Source of the DNA: CAYFRC01 sp050946115
Lineage (GTDB): Bacteria; Bacillota; Clostridia; Christensenellales; Aristaeellaceae
Length of the DNA stretch: 64,000 nt
NCBI GenBank assembly: GCA_050946115.1
Contig: JBMNUF010000005.1
Span: 1-64,000 of the forward strand
Direction of reading: 5' to 3'
This document shows, in pieces, positions 32,825-41,076 of the stretch. Each line of letters starts with the position of its first letter. The first letter of the stretch is position 1. The position numbers and the translations under genes were made by a program. Below the pieces are notes generated by a model that had not been told where the DNA came from, made no database searches, and saw only the letters and a program-made list of their open reading frames with translations.

Positions 32825-33883
32825 TCAGAAATTGCGCACCTTGACGACCTTGCCCTTCGCCATGGATTGGTTGCACGCGATCGTGAACGCGAGGGACTTG
32901 ATGCCGTCGGAATACGGGGAGCGGATGCGGGAATCGTCGCCGGTCAGGACCGCCTTGAAGAAGGTCTGCTCGGCGATGGGGCCCGTGTCGCCCTCGCAGT
33001 CGATGGTCACGCCGTCGCCGGTGCCGCGCATGAAGCCGTCGCCCTTGACGACGGACGCGTTCTCCTCCTGCTTGGCGGAGTCGAAGATGACGATCTTGTT
33101 GAGCAGGTGGTGGTCCAGGCGCGCGTCCTTCGCGCTGAAGGTGGTCTTGCTCTCGTAGCAGCCGGGGCCTTCCGCGTAGTCGCCGGTGGAGAAGGTGCCG
33201 AGCGTGCCGTTCGCGAAGCGGACGATGGTGGTGGACAAATCTTCCGTGTCGTAATCCGGAATGCCCTTCACGAAGCCGCGCGCGCCGAACGTGCACACTT
33301 CCACGGGGTCCGCACCCAGCGCATAGCGCACGAGGTCGAAATTGTGGATGGTCTGCTCGACGATCTGGCCGCCGGACAGCTCCTTTTTCCTCCACCAGAA
33401 CACCTCGGGGATGCCGCCCATGCGCACCATGTCGCAGAACACGATCTGATGCTCATCGCAGAATTTTTTGGTCAGGTCGGTGATGTTGCCGTAGCGGCAC
33501 TGGAAGCCGATGGCAGTGATGACGCGATTCTTGCGGATGATGCCCAGCACTTCCTCCGCAAAGTCCAGATCCAGCGACAGCGGCTTCTCCACATATGCGG
33601 GGATGCCGCGGCTGAAGGTTTCAAGGTCGATCTCGCCATGGCAATACGGCGGGACGCAGATGAACGCCATGTCGGGCTGCACCTCGTCGTACATCTTGCG
33701 GAAATCGGTATACGCCTTGCCGCTGCCCGTCCACTCGACCATCTTCTGCGCGCGCTCGGGGATCAGATCGCAAAAGCCCGCAAAGCGGATGTCGTTCTCT
33801 TCGAGGAAATTCTTGTAGCCCAGCATATTGCCGACGTGATAATCCGCAATGCCGCCGCAACCGACGAAAACCAGTTTCTTCAT
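32825..33883 (-). CDS. Gfo/Idh/MocA-family NAD(P)-dependent dehydrogenase
   Basis: 352-residue sugar or inositol-type oxidoreductase. The Rossmann motif VFVGCGGIADYHVGNML lies at 5-21, the cofactor-sensing CVPPYCHGEIDLE near 80, and the family hallmark EKPLSLDLDFAEEV near 100 holds the conserved EKP. The later segment GGQIVEQTIHNFDLVRYALG carries the His often used in catalysis. The ATG at 33883 follows GAAGGAGGGG. It lies 25 bases behind the sugar isomerase gene. The pair suggests oxidation and isomerisation of a polyol or sugar; the substrate is open. Confidence 0.9.
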   Translation of the reverse strand: MKKLVFVGCGGIADYHVGNMLGYKNFLEENDIRFAGFCDLIPERAQKMVEWTGSGKAYTDFRKMYDEVQPDMAFICVPPYCHGEIDLETFSRGIPAYVEKPLSLDLDFAEEVLGIIRKNRVITAIGFQCRYGNITDLTKKFCDEHQIVFCDMVRMGGIPEVFWWRKKELSGGQIVEQTIHNFDLVRYALGADPVEVCTFGARGFVKGIPDYDTEDLSTTIVRFANGTLGTFSTGDYAEGPGCYESKTTFSAKDARLDHHLLNKIVIFDSAKQEENASVVKGDGFMRGTGDGVTIDCEGDTGPIAEQTFFKAVLTGDDSRIRSPYSDGIKSLAFTIACNQSMAKGKVVKVRNF

Positions 33884-33908
33884 AGTGAAAAACCCCTCCT
33901 TCAAATCA

Positions 33909-34739
33909 TTACAGGCTGATAATATGCTCAAGCGCCCTTGCCGTAATGTCCATCATATAGTCGTTTGCCTTGGGCATGGCGTTGAGTTCCGCGGTCAGAT
34001 AGCCGTCGTAGCCGATCCAGCGCAGCGCGGCGACGACCTTTTCCCAGTTGGCGGAGCCCTCCATCAGGTTCACGAAGGTGCCCGCGTTCATGCCGCTCTT
34101 CAGGAAATCCTTCACGTGGATCTTCTGAATGCGCTTCCCCAATATCTCGATCCAGTGCTCCGGGCGGGAGAAGATCATCACGTTGCCGACATCGAAATAC
34201 GCGCCGAGGTTTCGGATGGAAAGTTCGTCCAGAAAGCGCGCCATGTCCATGGGGCTGATGAAGAAGTTGTTCCACACGTTCTCCACGCCGATCATGACCT
34301 TCTGGTCCTCGATAAAGCCCTTCCACTCCCGGAACGTCTCCAGCGCGCTTTCATACGCCGCCTTGATGGACAGATCCTCGCCGATGCCGCCGGGGACGAT
34401 CAGAACGCCGTCCGCACCGAGCGCTTCGCAGTACTCGACCTGCTTTTGGAGCAGAAAGAAGCCCTGCTTGCGCACTTCCTTATCCACCGCGCCGATGGGA
34501 TTGCGCCCCCAAAGGGAGGTGGAAATGCCGGACACCGCGACGCCGTATTGCTCGCTGAGCGCCCTGATGCGGGAAAGCTCGTCCTTCGTGGTTTCCAGCG
34601 TCAGGCTGTGCGCCTGGTGCCCCGGGGCGTCCACATTCAGCTCGATGCCCTCAAAGCCCGCCTTTTTCGCGCAGGCAAAGCACTCTTCAAACGAGAAGGA
34701 ATCCGGGATCGTCCACGCGTTCACCGACTTTTTCATCAT
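33909..34739 (-). CDS. Sugar phosphate isomerase/epimerase-like TIM barrel
   Basis: 276 residues of the AP-endonuclease-2/xylose isomerase-like superfamily. Seen: GFEGIELNVDAPGHQ near 30 (first metal-type Glu), GVENVWNNFFISP near 150, GAYFDVGNVMIF near 183, KIHVKDFL near 210 and the C-terminal GYDGYLTAELNAMP with the last metal Glu. Members isomerise or epimerise sugars and keto-inositols. A TIM barrel with four metal ligands is inferred. A weak GAGGCG site precedes the ATG; a second ATG is one codon later. First gene of the two-gene unit with the Gfo/Idh/MocA dehydrogenase. Confidence 0.87.
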   Translation of the reverse strand: MMKKSVNAWTIPDSFSFEECFACAKKAGFEGIELNVDAPGHQAHSLTLETTKDELSRIRALSEQYGVAVSGISTSLWGRNPIGAVDKEVRKQGFFLLQKQVEYCEALGADGVLIVPGGIGEDLSIKAAYESALETFREWKGFIEDQKVMIGVENVWNNFFISPMDMARFLDELSIRNLGAYFDVGNVMIFSRPEHWIEILGKRIQKIHVKDFLKSGMNAGTFVNLMEGSANWEKVVAALRWIGYDGYLTAELNAMPKANDYMMDITARALEHIISL

Positions 34740-34779
34740 GCCATTCGCCTCATTTCTGTTTTGTTTCTCGCCGATTCCG

Positions 34780-34808
34780 ATTATACCCGATTCAAAGCCG
34801 TTTGTCAA
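34780..34808 (-). promoter_or_regulatory. Consensus promoter of the isomerase-dehydrogenase unit
   Basis: Exact TTGACA (34808-34803) and TATAAT (34785-34780) on the minus strand with the ideal 17-base spacer, 40 bases before the start. Confidence 0.88.
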
Positions 34809-34836
34809 CGAAAACAGCGCAAAAGTGATGACCCTA

Positions 34837-36051
34837 CTATGCCCGCAGCTTGCACACAAAGCGAATTCTCGCGCCGCCCTCCCTCTGTTCCGCCCAAACA
34901 GTGCCACCGTGCTTTTCGGCGACGGCGCGGGCGATGGAGAGCCCTATGCCGTATCCCCCGCTCTGCCTGCTGCGGGAGGCGTCCGTTCTGTAAAAGCGGT
35001 CGAACAGATGCCCGAGAACCTCCTCATCCATGGGACGGGCAAGACCATTCTCTACGGACAATTCGACGCCCTTCCTCTCCCGCTTCAGGCGCAGTACGAT
35101 CTCGTCCCCGTCAGGCGCATACTTTACGGCGTTGTCGCAGAGGATGGAGACAAGCCGCGCGAGCGATGCGCCGTCGCCGAGTACGCGGATGTCGTCCTCA
35201 ACCTCCGTCGCCATCTCCTTGCCGGAAAATTCCGCCATGGCGACAAAGGGCTCCGCCGCCTCCGCGACGAGCTTTGACAAATCGAGTTCCTCGCGGGTAA
35301 GCCTTGCGTCCTCCTCGTCCAGCCGCGACAGGTAGATCAATTCGTCCACCAGCGCGCGCATATTGGCGATCTGCCCCTTTGTGCTGCGAATCCACTCGTT
35401 ATCGCCGCCTTCCAGCGTCAATACGTCCATGTTTGCGGAGATGACCGTAAGCGGCGTCTTGAGTTCGTGCCCCGCGTCGGTGATGAACTGCTTTTGCCGC
35501 ACCATGTTCTCCACCAGCGGCTTGATCGCGCGCCTGCTGAACAGCGCCACCGACAGCCACGCGAGCAATATGCAGGCGCCGCACGCCAGCGCGGAGATCG
35601 CGGCCAACTGCTTTACGCGGGTCAATTTGGTCTCGCAGTTCAAAAACACCGTGACCGCATTGCCGCGCTGTCTGCGCACGGAATACAGGTACTCCCCGCT
35701 AAAGCCCGTCTCGCGCCCGCTCGCAAGCGCGTTCGATACGACGCGCGTCAGCTCCTCCTCGTCCATATCCGCCACGCGGGAGGCGCCTTGCAGCGCCCAT
35801 TCGCCGCTCGCCTCCTGCCCGACCACAAAAAAGCGCGATTCCTCCAGCATATTGCGCATATGTCTGGAGCGACCGCCGCCCTTCATGCCGTATTTCCCGC
35901 CGCCTTCGATTAAGACGTGCATCGTCTCAAACAGCTCCGCGCGGACGTTGATCCAGTTGGCGGTGTTGATGACTCCCACCACCAGCACCATCGCCAGCGC
36001 GAGCACCGAAAGTGCGATGCGGATGAACCGCCTGCGAATGTTCCGTATCAT
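34837..36051 (-). CDS. Sensor histidine kinase
   Basis: 404-residue membrane sensor. Two helices (about 11-30 and 149-171) bracket an extracytoplasmic domain of about 120 residues. The dimerisation/phosphoacceptor box QFITDAGHELKTPLTVISAN puts the phosphorylated His at 195. The ATPase domain has the N box SILCDNAVKYAPDGDE, the G box GYGIGLSIARAVAEKHGG and a short F-box region HLFDRFYRTDAS. The start ATG at 36051 overlaps the response regulator stop (ATGA); a longer frame upstream is the antisense-free but wrong-frame reading of the regulator. The signal is unknown. The sensor domain has a Gly/Lys/Arg-rich KYGMKGGGRSRHM loop, which is unusual. Confidence 0.93.
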   Translation of the reverse strand: MIRNIRRRFIRIALSVLALAMVLVVGVINTANWINVRAELFETMHVLIEGGGKYGMKGGGRSRHMRNMLEESRFFVVGQEASGEWALQGASRVADMDEEELTRVVSNALASGRETGFSGEYLYSVRRQRGNAVTVFLNCETKLTRVKQLAAISALACGACILLAWLSVALFSRRAIKPLVENMVRQKQFITDAGHELKTPLTVISANMDVLTLEGGDNEWIRSTKGQIANMRALVDELIYLSRLDEEDARLTREELDLSKLVAEAAEPFVAMAEFSGKEMATEVEDDIRVLGDGASLARLVSILCDNAVKYAPDGDEIVLRLKRERKGVELSVENGLARPMDEEVLGHLFDRFYRTDASRSRQSGGYGIGLSIARAVAEKHGGTVWAEQREGGARIRFVCKLRA

Positions 36052-36722
36052 TTGTTCCACTCCAGCGTATAGCCTACCCCGCGTAGGGCCTTGATTTCCA
36101 CGCCCGAACCGATTTCCTTCAATTTTTTGCGCAGGAACGAGATGTTGACCCACACGACGTTGATCTCCGCCTCCGAATCCCAGCCCCAGACCTTTTCCAT
36201 GATCTGATCGACGCCGTGTACGGCGCTCGGACGCTCCGCGAGCATCTCCATCAGCTGAAACGCCTTGTTGTTCAGCTTCACGCTCGCATCGTCGCATTGC
36301 AGCGTCATCTGCGCGCGATCCAGCTCGATGTCCTGAAAGCGCAATACGTCCGGCGCGTAGTTCGCCTTTCGGCGCAGCATCGCGCGAACTCGAGCGAGCA
36401 GTTCGTCCATGGCAAAGGGCTTGGAGAGATAGTCGTCCGCCCCGGCATCCAGCCCCGCCACGCGGTCTTCCACCGCATCCCGCGCCGTCAGCATCAGGCA
36501 CGGCACGGCGTTTTTTTGGCTCCGCAGCCGTTCCAGCACCTGCACTCCGCTCAGTTCCGGCATCATCCAGTCCAAAATCACGCCGTCGTATCCGCCGCTT
36601 AGCGCGTATTCCAGCGCGTCCCTCCCGTCGTGGACGACATCGACAGAATATCCGGAATGCTCCAAGAGCGCCTTGACCGCGCGGGCGAGGTCGCGATCGT
36701 CTTCGGCAAACAATATACGCAT
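36048..36722 (-). CDS. OmpR/PhoB-type response regulator
   Basis: 224 residues. The receiver domain shows the acidic pair EDD (7-9), phosphoacceptor Asp-51 in VILDWMMPE, the LTA Thr at 79 and SKPF Lys at 101. The winged-helix DNA-binding domain from about 128 has the LNNKAFQLMEMLAERPSAV start and ends LRGVGYTLEWNK. It is coupled to the kinase gene by a 4-base overlap. The start ATG is 12 bases behind GGGTGG. A -10 TATAAT lies only about 25 bases upstream, next to the terminator of the preceding gene. Targets may include the neighbouring secreted protein gene, by context only. Confidence 0.94.
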   Translation of the reverse strand: MRILFAEDDRDLARAVKALLEHSGYSVDVVHDGRDALEYALSGGYDGVILDWMMPELSGVQVLERLRSQKNAVPCLMLTARDAVEDRVAGLDAGADDYLSKPFAMDELLARVRAMLRRKANYAPDVLRFQDIELDRAQMTLQCDDASVKLNNKAFQLMEMLAERPSAVHGVDQIMEKVWGWDSEAEINVVWVNISFLRKKLKEIGSGVEIKALRGVGYTLEWNK

Positions 36723-36773
36723 TTTGCACCACCCAAATATATTATATCAAATAGGATTGACTTTTTCCAGTGC

Positions 36774-36796
36774 AAAAAGCGCCACATGTGTGACGC
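36774..36796 (-). terminator. Terminator of the glycine-rich secreted protein gene
   Basis: An 8-bp stem with one G-U (36779-36786 with 36789-36796) followed on the minus strand by TTTTT. It separates the secreted-protein gene from the response regulator gene. Confidence 0.65.
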
Positions 36797-36810
36797 CTTT
36801 CGCTTCCCTG

Positions 36811-37329
36811 TCAGATTCCTTCAAAGACATCGTCCTGCATGTCGAAGGTGAATGTGTTTCCGTCCGTCTGTCCGTCGGATTGCCTGTTGAACATGCCATA
36901 TCCGCCGTTCGAGCGCCCGCCCTTGCCGCCGTTTGTGCGCCCGCCTCTTCCGCCGTTCGAGCGCCCGCCTTTGCCGCCGTTCGAGCGTCCACCCCTGCCC
37001 ATGCCGTAGCCGCCTCGGAACTGCGCGCCGCAGTTCGGACAGTTTCCGTCGCACAGAGCCTGCCGCTCCTCAAAGTTTTTCAGGATCAGATCCGCCTGCT
37101 CCTGCGTGAGTTTTCCCGCTTCGACGTACTCTTTGAGTTCTTCCTCGAGCGTACCGTAGCGATCGCCTCGGCGCGCCGCCCTGTACGCATTCAGTGCATC
37201 CAGAAGAGCGGTGTCATCCGCCGCCGCGGGCACTTCGGGCGCGGCGCTTTCCGCCGTCGCGAAGGCGCCTACATTCAGCACCATGACCAGCATGAGGGCA
37301 ACCAGTGTTCCGATAAAAAAGTGTTTCAT
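36811..37329 (-). CDS. Secreted Gly/Arg/Ser/Asn-repeat protein
   Basis: 172 residues. A signal peptide (about 1-25, ending GAFATAES) is followed by a charged helical part with YVEAGKLTQEQADLILKNF (68-86), typical of small secreted DUF2680-like proteins, then a CDGNCPNCG cysteine cluster (93-101) that may bind metal or form disulfides. Residues 111-142 are four copies of an eight-residue unit GKGGRSNG with small changes, giving a very basic, flexible arm; an acidic tail TFDMQDDVFEGI ends the protein. The ATG follows GCGAGGAGC. It lies just upstream of a two-component system. Function unknown; cell-wall, metal or nucleic-acid binding are all conceivable. Confidence 0.75.
   Translation of the reverse strand: MKHFFIGTLVALMLVMVLNVGAFATAESAAPEVPAAADDTALLDALNAYRAARRGDRYGTLEEELKEYVEAGKLTQEQADLILKNFEERQALCDGNCPNCGAQFRGGYGMGRGGRSNGGKGGRSNGGRGGRTNGGKGGRSNGGYGMFNRQSDGQTDGNTFTFDMQDDVFEGI
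36904..36999 (-). repeat. Four 24-base tandem repeats in coding sequence
   Basis: The repeats encode the GKGGRSNG arm of the secreted protein. Units differ by silent and a few coding changes, so they are old enough to have diverged but could still change copy number by slippage. Confidence 0.8.
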
Positions 37330-37455
37330 TCCGTTCAGCTCCTCGCTTTCATTTGTTTGTCCTCTCCTTGGGACTCTTATAGTATCGCATAAGAACCTAA
37401 AACGAAGCTAAAACACATTTGAACAATTTGTAACCGTTTTCAGACACATCATCGG

Positions 37456-37475
37456 GCGCGTTCGTATGAACGCGC
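37456..37475 (-). terminator. Hairpin after the third importer operon
   Basis: Perfect 8-bp stem (37456-37463 with 37468-37475), loop GTAT, four bases past the permease stop. It lacks a T-run. Nothing else is seen between 37330 and 37478. Confidence 0.55.
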
Positions 37476-37478
37476 GGG

Positions 37479-38327
37479 TCACCCCTTGACGGCACCAGTA
37501 GGTGTACCAGATACTAACGCCTTCTGCGTGACGATGAACAGCAGGATCGAGGGAATCATCGCAAGAAAAGTGCCAGCCATCAGCTGTCCCCATTCGATCG
37601 ATACCTTTCCGATCAGCGATTTCAATCCAACGTTTAGCGTCCACAAATCGCGCGAGCGCGCATACAGAGACGAGAGTACGATATCGTTCCACGCGACGGT
37701 AAAACCGTTTATAAAAACGGTAACGATCCCAGGCAACATGTTCGGCAGAATGATAAGAAACAGTGTTTCGACCTTGTTGCAGCCGTCGACGAAGGCGGCC
37801 TCCTCCAACGCAACGGGGATACGCTCAAAGAAACTGCGCATCGTAATGGTATTGAACGGCACCGAACCGCTGATGAACAGCAGGCACAGCCCCAAATGTG
37901 TGCCTATCAAACCAAGTTTTGAAAAAATCGCATAGATCGAAATCTGCGCCAGCATAATAGGCGCGATTTGCACCAGAAGAAACAGACCCGTCACCGCGCG
38001 CTTACCCTTAAATCTGTATCTCGCCAAACCATATCCGCCAAGTGCCGTGAATAGGCACACGATCGCACCGGTTATCACGCCGACCTTAACGGTGTTTTTC
38101 ACCAAAGTCCAGTATTTGAATTCTGTAAATAGCGTTGTAAAGTTTTCCAGCGTGAAGGTGCGTGGCCAGTATGTGACACCGTTCATACTGATAATCTCGG
38201 AATACGGCTTCAGCCCCGTCACCATGATCCAATACAGCGGAAACAGTGCAAATATGGAAAACAGAATGAGCGCCGCATAACGAAAAACAAGCCATCTCTT
38301 TTTTGTTCGTAGTCCGGAAGTTTTCAC
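37479..38327 (-). CDS. Sugar ABC transporter permease, MalG type
   Basis: 282-residue permease with six helices, first FRYAALILFSIFALFPLYWI, then the VTGLKPYSEI loop, EAA loop EEAAFVDGCNKVETLFLIIL near 190-209 and C-terminal ALVSGTPTGAVKG. The start overlaps the preceding permease stop by four bases. Codon use is visibly AT-richer than in the first two importer operons, as in the rest of this operon. Confidence 0.92.
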   Translation of the reverse strand: MKTSGLRTKKRWLVFRYAALILFSIFALFPLYWIMVTGLKPYSEIISMNGVTYWPRTFTLENFTTLFTEFKYWTLVKNTVKVGVITGAIVCLFTALGGYGLARYRFKGKRAVTGLFLLVQIAPIMLAQISIYAIFSKLGLIGTHLGLCLLFISGSVPFNTITMRSFFERIPVALEEAAFVDGCNKVETLFLIILPNMLPGIVTVFINGFTVAWNDIVLSSLYARSRDLWTLNVGLKSLIGKVSIEWGQLMAGTFLAMIPSILLFIVTQKALVSGTPTGAVKG

Positions 38328-39241
38328 TGCGATTCACTCTCCTTTTCATACCCCGTCACCCGCATATACATGCTGACAAATGCTGCCAAACCGGCGAGCA
38401 CCAGTAGACCCAACGCTGCGGAGCGACCAAAATCCCATGTCGTAAAGCCGAGACTGTACATATACATCGGCAGTGTCATAGTGCTCATTGCAGGCCCGCC
38501 GCTCGTAGCCGTAGAGACAATATCCAAATAGTTAAACGACCAGATGAACTTCAGTAAAAACAGCATGATGAACGTTGGCTTTATGAATGGCAGCGTAATG
38601 TGCACCGCACGCCTCAACGCATTGCAGCCGTCGATCTCTGCCGCCTCTTCCAGTTCGCGCGGGACACTCTGCATTGCAGCTAAAAGCGTCATCGCGTAGG
38701 AAGGTGTTCCGAGCCATACCGTCGCAAGAACTACAAGGAACATTGCAAGGGAAGGAGAACTTAAAAAGGGCAGTTTTTCGTCTGTTAAATGGAATACATT
38801 CATGAGCAGATCGTTGAATACACCGTATTCTCCATTTGCCATCCAGCGAAAAGCAATCGCACTGATAAAGCCTGAAATCGCGCTCGGCAGAAAGATTACC
38901 GTTTGAAACAGACCGCGTAGCGGGATGTCTTTGTTGAGCGCAAACGCGATCGCAAGCCCCAGCGCTGTAGAAACAAGCACAAGAATGGGTGTCATCAGCA
39001 GAGAGTTCCCTAAAACGCGCATGATATATTTGTCTTTGAACAAGGTGCTGAAGTTTTCCAGTCCGTTGAAACGGACATTGTTCATTGCAGTCAGCTTAAA
39101 GTCCTGAAATGCCATCAGGACACTCTTGCATATGGGATACAAAAACAGAACACCCATCATGATGAGCATCGGCGTCACCAGAATATACGGCTCCCACCAA
39201 CGGTTTGTCTTCTTTGCAGCGATGGCTGTTTTCTTGCGCAT
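38324..39241 (-). CDS. Sugar ABC transporter permease, MalF/UgpA type
   Basis: 305-residue permease. First helix PYILVTPMLIMMGVLFLYPI, EAA loop EEAAEIDGCNALRRAVHITL near 212-231, and the last helix ALGLLVLAGLAAFVSMYM. The preceding ribosome site GGAGACG is adequate. It is 80 bases behind the binding-protein gene with a perfect hairpin between them. No ATPase gene is present in the operon. Confidence 0.92.
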   Translation of the reverse strand: MRKKTAIAAKKTNRWWEPYILVTPMLIMMGVLFLYPICKSVLMAFQDFKLTAMNNVRFNGLENFSTLFKDKYIMRVLGNSLLMTPILVLVSTALGLAIAFALNKDIPLRGLFQTVIFLPSAISGFISAIAFRWMANGEYGVFNDLLMNVFHLTDEKLPFLSSPSLAMFLVVLATVWLGTPSYAMTLLAAMQSVPRELEEAAEIDGCNALRRAVHITLPFIKPTFIMLFLLKFIWSFNYLDIVSTATSGGPAMSTMTLPMYMYSLGFTTWDFGRSAALGLLVLAGLAAFVSMYMRVTGYEKESESQ

Positions 39242-39262
39242 ACTTTCGTCTCCTTACATGAA

Positions 39263-39290
39263 CCGCCGGTGAAGTTCGCTTCACCGGCGG
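39263..39290 (-). terminator. Intercistronic hairpin after the third binding protein
   Basis: Perfect 11-bp stem (39263-39273 with 39280-39290), 6-base loop, 31 bases past the binding-protein stop; no T-run follows. Same position as in the other two importer operons. Confidence 0.7.
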
Positions 39291-39321
39291 CGAAATCACT
39301 TTCGGTTACGTGGGAAACGGA

Positions 39322-40656
39322 TTATTTAGCAAAGTCAGATAGCTTGAAAATATCGGTCTGCATGTCCGGATTCTCCGCGTACGCCTTGTCAAGCGCGTCC
39401 TGATACCATGCGGCGTATTCATCCATCCATGCATCGAATTCCTTGTTACCCATCAGGTAGTCCTGCATTTCAGCAGCCATATCGTAATTGCTCTCGGCAT
39501 ATGCAGAAAGGTTTATACCCGTCGCCTGTCCGCCCAGCACCATATCGATATTGTTGACTTCCTTGATGAATTCGCCCAATGGTCCCTCTTCGGAGAAATA
39601 TTCGTTCTCGGCGGCACTCTTGACTGAGGGGACTTCTCCCATCATGATGCAGTACTCCGCGTTGCGCGTACCATCCATCATAAACGCGAGCAGTTGCACG
39701 GCCTCTTCGGTGTGTGGCGACGCAGCGTTAACAGCGTAGCAATACGTGCTGTTAGAGGAAGAGGCAAAGGTGCCGTACTTCGCCGAATACGGAACGGGGA
39801 GAACACCCCAAGTACCGTCTTCCATACGCTCGAAGCAATAGGGCGCGACATCGGTATCGTTGAAGAACAAGCCAACCAAGCCACCCGTGAAGGCATCGAT
39901 CTGCTCACTCCAACCCCAGTTCAAAGAATCCCTCGGTGACAAACCGTTCAACCATGAATCGGTGTATGCCTTCATTCCGGCAGAGAAGTCTTCCTTAAGA
40001 AACTGCATTGTCTCCGGATCGAATCTGTAGGACCCCGTGTATCCGTTCACGAAGTTATGCGCCCAGTCTGACGCGCCCGCACCTCCACGGAAGCTGAAGC
40101 CGTATCGATTTTTCTCGGGATCGGTAAGAGCCTCCGCCAGCTTCCAGAACTCTTCCCAAGTCCAATCCTTGCCAGTAGGAATCTGATAGCCAATTTCCTC
40201 TACCCAGTCCTTACGATAGTACACTCCCTTAACGAGAAAGCCGTCCGGAATCACGTAGTTGTGACCGTAGGTTTTCTTTTCGAGTTCCCAGAAATAGTGA
40301 ACCGCTAACGCGGTGTACTCATCCTTATGCGCTTCGATGTACTCATCCAGCGGAAGCTGCCAGCCGTTTTCAACGAAAATCGTCTGGTACTGCATACTGA
40401 CATACACATCCGGTGCGTTGCCTGCAGCGCACATGGTGGTCAGGTTCCCCATTGAGTTGGACCATGCTTCTCCCTCATAGATGACCTTGATGCCGGTCTC
40501 CGCATAGAAATCCGCAAATACGGACTCGAAGTAGTTCATGCGGCTGGTAGAGGAGGCGATGTCGTAAAACGTGATAGTGGTTTCCGCACTTGCGGACACA
40601 GCAAAGGTGCTGGGTATAAGTACCAGCATCAGGATCGCCGCGATCAGTTTTTTCAT
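39322..40656 (-). CDS. Sugar ABC transporter, extracellular binding protein
   Basis: 444-residue family 1 solute-binding protein. Signal peptide MKKLIAAILMLVLIPSTFAV with an ASA site before ETTITF and no lipobox. Core blocks: AAGNAPDVYVSMQYQ near 76, the ligand-cleft VIPDGFLVKGVYYRKDWVEE, and YGFSFRGGAGASDWAHNF near 185, a wording shared with the first binding protein. ATG behind AAGGAGCGGAC. Heads the third importer operon. AT-richer codon use suggests this operon arrived separately. Confidence 0.92.
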   Translation of the reverse strand: MKKLIAAILMLVLIPSTFAVSASAETTITFYDIASSTSRMNYFESVFADFYAETGIKVIYEGEAWSNSMGNLTTMCAAGNAPDVYVSMQYQTIFVENGWQLPLDEYIEAHKDEYTALAVHYFWELEKKTYGHNYVIPDGFLVKGVYYRKDWVEEIGYQIPTGKDWTWEEFWKLAEALTDPEKNRYGFSFRGGAGASDWAHNFVNGYTGSYRFDPETMQFLKEDFSAGMKAYTDSWLNGLSPRDSLNWGWSEQIDAFTGGLVGLFFNDTDVAPYCFERMEDGTWGVLPVPYSAKYGTFASSSNSTYCYAVNAASPHTEEAVQLLAFMMDGTRNAEYCIMMGEVPSVKSAAENEYFSEEGPLGEFIKEVNNIDMVLGGQATGINLSAYAESNYDMAAEMQDYLMGNKEFDAWMDEYAAWYQDALDKAYAENPDMQTDIFKLSDFAK

Positions 40657-40707
40657 AATTGTCCGCTCCTTGTAAATATTTGAAGATCATCCGATCCTCT
40701 TATGTAA

Positions 40708-40736
40708 ATATTATCACAGAGATATCGATATGTCAA
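40708..40736 (-). promoter_or_regulatory. Promoter and possible operator of the third importer operon
   Basis: TTGACA (40736-40731) and TAATAT (40713-40708) on the minus strand, 17-base spacer. The spacer contains the 10-base palindrome ATATCGATAT (40722-40731), well placed for a repressor. Confidence 0.65.
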
Positions 40737-40836
40737 TAAAAAACTTGTTTGTAGCATTTTTGTTTTCTCATTCAATGAGTGTGCTCACTGTAAATATCGC
40801 GCTAAAAACGCTTACCTTCGTTTTCACGGGTCCCCA

Positions 40837-40867
40837 AAAAGCAAAGGAACCGCCGAAAAGCGGTTCC
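40837..40867 (-). terminator. Terminator of yceD-rpmF
   Basis: Perfect 8-bp stem (40846-40853 with 40860-40867), followed on the minus strand by TTTGCTTTTT, nine bases past the rpmF stop. Confidence 0.85.
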
Positions 40868-40875
40868 GATATTGC

Positions 40876-41073
40876 TCACTTGGCAGCCTTTGCGTCTTCC
40901 TGTTTGATGATCTCCTGTCCGTCGTAATAACCGCAGCTTTTGCAGACGCGGTGGGCGAGCTTCATCTTTTTGCAGCGCGGGCAGGCTACGATGCCCGGCA
41001 TAGACAGCTTCCATGTGGCGGAGCGGCGGGAATTCCTGCGCGCCTTGGATACTTTACCTTTCGGTACGGCCAT
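40876..41073 (-). CDS. rpmF: 50S ribosomal protein L32
   Basis: 65 residues; starts MAVPKGKVSKARRNSRRS and holds the zinc-ribbon pairs CPRC and CKSCG, so it is the zinc-binding (C+) form. The ribosome site AGGAGGTG is just upstream. It follows yceD by three bases, the classical yceD-rpmF pair. Confidence 0.97.
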   Translation of the reverse strand: MAVPKGKVSKARRNSRRSATWKLSMPGIVACPRCKKMKLAHRVCKSCGYYDGQEIIKQEDAKAAK

Positions 41074-41076
41074 TTC

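Noticed and set aside
36052..36732. N-terminal extension of the histidine kinase frame to 631 residues
   Set aside because: The added part is the out-of-frame reading of the response regulator gene; the kinase start at 36051 overlaps the regulator stop and fits normal coupling.
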